From Adineta ricciae (taxonomy: Eukaryota > Rotifera > Eurotatoria > Adinetida > Adinetidae): a stretch of 64,000 nucleotides of DNA. How positions within the stretch are numbered: the stretch's first letter is position 1; every line of letters begins with the position of its first letter. The notes beneath the pieces were generated by a model, which worked only from the letters and a program-made list of their open reading frames with translations, made no database searches and was not told the DNA's origin. Of this stretch, positions 59,833 to 64,000 are shown piece by piece. The translations under genes and the position numbers were made by a program. Location: positions 434,001 to 498,000 of the forward strand of contig CAJNOJ010000020.1 in the NCBI GenBank assembly GCA_905250025.1, read 5' to 3'.

Positions 59833-60994
59833 TCAGGCAGAAGTGGATTTCGGCGTAGGAGCGAAATTTGCATTGAAGAAAATGCCACACGTTGAATATG
59901 CATCAATTTGTTTCCATGGAGGAATATCTGTCAGTCGATCGTATGAACCTGGACCAGGTACACTGAATGACTTCTGCCGAAACCGCTCCGTTCCACTTCG
60001 AAACGACGATGTTATCGTTGGACCTTTCGTATCGACTATCTTTGTTTGAGGTTCGTATTCACCAGGAGCTGGGCCAGCTTGCTGTAAAACGAACTTCAAT
60101 AAACAATAGGCTAGAACGGTTTCAACTTACCGGTGGAAAGAGCTTTCGTTTACTTTTCGATTTGAAGAAACTATGTCTAGAATATTTTTATTGTGAATGA
60201 GATCAAATATCAATCGTTTTACCAACCTCACTGATTCGATGGGAACATCGATGCGATGATATTTCTGTGTTTCGTATAAGCCCGGTGCAACATCGATATC
60301 CTACGAAAATAGAATACATTCTATTTGTATTCGATTGCTTACGATTTGAAAGTACGATGAGCTGAATTAATTATTCCATATTTGCTTTACCTTATCATGA
60401 TTGGCCAAAACAGTTCTTTTCAATGATTCTTCTCTCGCAGGGCTTTTGAAACCATATGAAAGTCGACGACGGAACATTCTAGAAGAGTTGTATCAATCAA
60501 AATCAAAGTACATGAACCTGACAGGAACGTACTCATCAAGAGAATTTTCAACAGAATACGCACCAGGCAATAATTCTTTTCCTTTCGGTTCTAACGGTTG
60601 AGGATCACGTCGTCGACCATCACTTTTGAAACCATAAGTCATCGGACGAGCAATTGATTCTTTAATAAATGTGTTCAAATGTGTATCATAAGTACCTGGG
60701 ATTGGTGTGTCCTATACTTATCGATATTTACATTTCGAAGTATTCGTATTGATAAAATCTCACTCTGATTGTCACGCGCCACCAGCTCTCTCGGTCAGAC
60801 ATAGATGGTTCATATTTAGACGATTTCTGTTGGCGATGTTTGACTTTTGCATCGGTTTCTCCTTGTGCTGAAATTGCCAGTGATTGCGAGTGCACTCGTT
60901 GTTGATTAGAACGTTTTCGCTGTAATTCGTAGTCTAATCTTCCATTTCGATTTCTTTCTTCGAATAACGATACTAATAAATCCGAGTCTTGCAT
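59833..60994 (-). CDS. STPG1: STPG1-like sperm-tail PG-rich repeat protein, copy 2
   Basis: Exons 60764-60994, 60533-60711, 60391-60478, 60227-60300, 60131-60176 and 59833-60081 match copy 1 in length (288 aa). All five PG repeats are retained. The donor after exon 4 differs in sequence (AG|GTTGG here, AA|GTCAG in copy 1), which changes Lys to Arg across the junction but keeps the frame; this supports the hand-made splice model. Confidence 0.8.
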
Positions 60995-61539
60995 TTCTTT
61001 TTCGATCAAGATCGATCGGATGAAAAATTTCAGCTTTACTACTGTCACTTCACCCGAACGCGATTGAAATTGTTTTTCCTCTTAACGGCATCGTAGTCAT
61101 CGCAGACTTCATCATTATGTGTACTTATTACATGTGCACATATATTAAAATTCTTCGACGTAGGACAAAAAAAAACAGAAAGCAAAACAGAAAAAAGTGC
61201 ACGATGGTTGACAATCCATGTTGAACAACATGAGAAAACAGGTTAGATCAAGAAAGAAGACAAATTTACAAGTCACGTCACACTTGAAAATCGAATTTTC
61301 TTTTTCTCGACAACAAACTGTCAAGTAAGTGACGAAACAAATTGAAGTACATCATTTGAATCAATGATGAGCACGCACGCATTTTTTCGCATGCCACATT
61401 TCTGTATTAAAGATAGAAACATGAATTTTATTAATTAACAATCAAATAGTTAGACGAGCCATTGTTGTTACTGTTCGATATTTTGATTACATAGCCTATT
61501 CACGTTCTCAAGTCTTCAGAGAACATCGATTCAATTGTC

Positions 61540-61722
61540 TTGAGTAATGAAATTTTCAATCAACAATGGTATGCAAAGCTGCATGAATATTTAAATGAAA
61601 CAAAACGACCATTTCTTAGATACACATTGCGAATAGCCAGTACGATGTGCGATACCTGGATGAGAATAAAATCCACGAACGGTATCTTAGACAGACGGCG
61701 GCATATCATTGAAAGAAGATAG
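61540..61722 (+). other. Open frame of 60 codons in copy 2, interrupted in copy 1
   Basis: The frame reads SNEIFNQQWYAKLHEYLNE and then a basic stretch ending HIIERR. In copy 1 the same frame (from about 46755) meets a TGA after RYTL and differs at several more sites just downstream. No family was recognised and there is no splice context, so it may be a decayed exon, part of the 5' flank of the right-hand gene, or chance. Confidence 0.25.
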
Positions 61723-62870
61723 AATAACAACAAGATTGTTCTCTTATTGATGACGACAATTTTGTTGGAGGAAACAGGGAGGGGGTCCAGCTCTTCTTTT
61801 GAACATCACAAGTATGTCATGATGTAGGCAACGGGCTCTTAAATTAACTTTTAAACATAGACAAGAGGAACATAATGTTGCATACTGTGACGAAAGCAAT
61901 CGGATAGTTTCAATATCAGCTATTGAGTAGTCATCATCAAAACCAATGGAAATCACTTGACGGAAAACAATCGATTGAATTGTTGATTTTTCAAGAATGC
62001 AAAAAAAACAGAACGAACGTTGTATTGATATGATCGAATCTGTGAAACATGATGCAATGGATATGTGTCTGTTTTGATTGAAATCTTTCACACATTCACT
62101 TGTTATATCTTCTTACGTTTACAGTCGAACAGATTTCGAAATTTCTTCAAGTAAACTTGATCTAATTAACGAAGAATTCGTTTCAAGCATGTCTAATCGT
62201 TGACAACATTCACTGATCTTCCTCTGATCAAGAATACACGAAACGTGTCATGGTTTGACTTTGCGACGTTTTCTCATCAAGACACTCCACCTGTTCGCAA
62301 GTTTGACTCCGTTGAAGAAAAGAGAAATAAAAAGAAACAATTATCATTAATATCAACGATTCACTTGTCCTTTACAGATACGATAAGACACAGCGAAAGC
62401 ATATGCGATAGGAATATTTGAATATTAATGGAACTCTCTTTTGTATATGACTCTAAGGAGTCGTAAAATGATCATTTTCCATCTAATATCTATGTCATGA
62501 ATGATAATCAGTTGAAGAAAATGGCTTTTCTCTTTTTCTGATAAGCGTTTACAAAAAAAAACTCATCCGACACCCTCGACTCTTTTTTATCATATATCTG
62601 TTGATTTGTTCTATTACATACACGCACATATTAATGTGTTTTGTCGATTTGGAGTATTTCTTCTATAACTCTCTCTTTCTGTGTCTTCCCTTTCAACAAT
62701 AATGTTTTTTTTTCGTTGTAGTAAGACACATAGAGGAAGAATTCCCTAGTCTCGTTGATTTCTCCAAAGATATGAAAAAAAAAGAGAGCAAAAGACGCTG
62801 TGGAACGGCGCCTGATTGAGTGGAACAACGATCACACATCGTCTTCACTCGTTCGCTACTTATATCATCA

Positions 62871-62880
62871 TATATAAAAG
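62871..62880 (+). promoter_or_regulatory. Candidate TATA element, plus strand
   Basis: TATATAAA followed by AG is kept in both copies (about 48083-48092 in copy 1). A GTAAGT donor-like site lies about 35 nt downstream (near 62908). This could be the promoter and first non-coding exon of the unidentified plus-strand gene at the right edge. The evidence is positional only. Confidence 0.3.
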
Positions 62881-63117
62881 ATGATGAAACGAACAAAAGT
62901 CAGCCTTTGTAAGTATTATTGATGAAAAATGGGTTGGTACGAAGAAAGATGTTGATCATGATCATTTTTCTTGTCACTAATCAGGGATTGGCTCATGATC
63001 CATCGCTTTTTCTCATTGGTTATTAGCGTGTAGCGCAAAAAGATAGAGAAGGACGAGAGGAAAAAAAAGAGCCAAGAGGAAAAACACAATTTGCTTCGAT
63101 GCAGCAAAGAAGAAGAA

Positions 63118-63240
63118 CAACATTTTTTTCTCCCTCATTTTGACCTTTTCACGCTCTTTTTCTCTCTTGCTCTCTTCTTCTTCCTTTTTTTTGTCTCTCT
63201 TTCGCTCTCTTCGAAGAAAAACAGATTAATCGTTTCATTT
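63118..63240. repeat. Polypyrimidine low-complexity tract
   Basis: Dense TTTTTC, CTCTTT and TCTTCTTCC runs on the plus strand, just past the end of the duplicated block. Open frames on both strands here are products of composition. It may form part of the 5' region of the right-hand gene. Confidence 0.6.
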
Positions 63241-63630
63241 ACAAATTCCCTCATCTTTCTTTTTTTTTCTTTGGTGGAGTGCGCGAGGTCTCGTAGGAGA
63301 GCTCGCATATATATATATCTGCTCTTGCAACTTAATGTTTCCCATTGGTACCCATAATCTCCTGATAGGAATAAAAAAACGTAGAGAAATGACAATACAT
63401 GTCACACCCGTCGACTTTTGAAAAAAGGAACTTCTCACATCTTGTTAAATATTCTATCCAGGTATTAGTTTTGCTTCGAGAGTTGCTTTAGGTCAAATTC
63501 GAAAAGTGAACTCACTCTCTCGGACTCGTTTCTGGCATATTTCTTTTTTATTTCTCATTTCGATTGGTTGATTTTCGACTGAGATAGATTTTATTGGATA
63601 CGTGCACTTGTAGATCATCGAGAGAATTTC

Positions 63631-64000
63631 GTGTTTTTTCTTACGGTGGCGCGTCGTGACATAAATAACCGTCAAAGACGTATCGGTGCTTCAACTGGAA
63701 TTGACTTTTGTTCTCAACCATCAAATCCATACGGTATGTCATTTGTCGCATTGAAAATCATGAAGAAAATTTATATTATATATTTACATGCTGTTCTCTC
63801 TCTCTCTTGTGAGACATTTACCTGAGAATAGTTTCTCTCTATCTTTCTCGTTAGACGCTATAAAATAATGAAAAGAAATGTAACATTCTCTGGAGATAAA
63901 AACCTGTACTTTTGTTTATTCATAGATTCATTTATGCAACCTCGTGGGGCTCAACCATCAACTTTCGGAGGTCTTAAAGAAGAACCATTGCGAGCATCGT
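63631..64000 (+). CDS. Unidentified gene, two internal exons cut by the window edge
   Basis: An open exon ending at 63733 (ARRDINNRQRRIGAS, then SQPSNPYG) is joined by a 192-nt GT-AG intron to an exon from 63926 running off the edge (SFMQPRGAQPSTFGG, KEEPLRAS). Phase is consistent: the split codon gives Asp. No ATG is seen in frame, so an upstream exon is expected, perhaps near 62880-62910. Composition (Pro, Gln, Arg, Ser) suggests a disordered, possibly nuclear protein, but the family is not recognised. Confidence 0.4.

Larger units (their letters stand above)
48255..63039. repeat. Direct duplication, copy 2 (about 14.8 kb)
   Basis: Second copy of 33470-48253. It begins inside the second exon of the precursor gene and runs without a gap into unique sequence past 63040. 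Every gene complete in copy 1 is complete here with equal exon lengths, except for one extra codon in the transporter. Confidence 0.95.

Noticed and set aside
33470-63039. Mobile element as the cause of the duplication
   Set aside because: No terminal repeats, target-site duplication or transposition genes are at the block ends, and both inner ends coincide with an N.
63135-63395. Basic and pyrimidine-encoded frames on both strands at the right end
   Set aside because: They are translations of a polypyrimidine tract (poly-Phe/Ser on one strand, poly-Lys/Arg/Glu on the other).

Overview
The window is eukaryotic, AT-rich and gene-dense. Genes are cut by many short GT-AG introns, mostly 44-60 nt, and the gene set is animal: a nanos-type germline regulator, an aristaless-like homeobox gene, YY1, ANAPC4, SAMD8-type sphingolipid synthases and a sperm-tail protein. 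Short introns together with an allele-like duplicated block point to a bdelloid rotifer (Adineta or Rotaria type). That assignment is an inference from gene content and architecture; no database was consulted. Exon coordinates were set by hand from GT/AG sites, conserved protein motifs and reading-frame closure. Nearly every complete model sums to an exact multiple of three.

Left part (1-33404), single copy: a neprilysin-type M13 peptidase (partial, minus); nanos (minus) head-to-head with ANAPC4 (plus); an ALX-type homeobox gene (plus); TMEM144 (plus) convergent with an FKBP52-like immunophilin (minus); a tandem array of six small paralogues (minus, 12.9-19.1 kb), each with a coiled coil and a C-terminal UBZ1-like zinc finger; a large LRR-Roc protein (plus); a RAD6/UBE2A-B ubiquitin-conjugating enzyme (minus); LSM4 (minus); REEP5-like (plus); LUC7-like (plus); a pair of exons coding a membrane segment; and YY1 (plus).

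Right part (33406-63039): a block of about 14.8 kb present twice in direct orientation (33470-48253 and 48255-63039), a few percent divergent. Each copy carries, all on the minus strand, a secreted neuropeptide-like precursor, a plant/cyanobacterial-type aldo/keto reductase, an MFS monocarboxylate-transporter-like protein, two different SAMD8/sphingomyelin-synthase-like genes and an STPG1-like sperm-tail protein. The join between the copies is a single N (48254), and another N (33405) lies 64 nt before the first copy. The first copy is therefore a contig of about 14.85 kb bounded by Ns. Either this is a real tandem duplication, or two haplotype copies of one locus were scaffolded end to end. 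Past 63040 the sequence is unique again and enters an unidentified plus-strand gene cut by the window edge.

The most interesting items are the N-junctioned allele-like duplication with patchy divergence, the six-member coiled-coil/UBZ1 array, the precursor with an identical candidate peptide in both copies, and a phase-compatible alternative splice that would put a transmembrane tail on the LUC7-like protein directly upstream of YY1.
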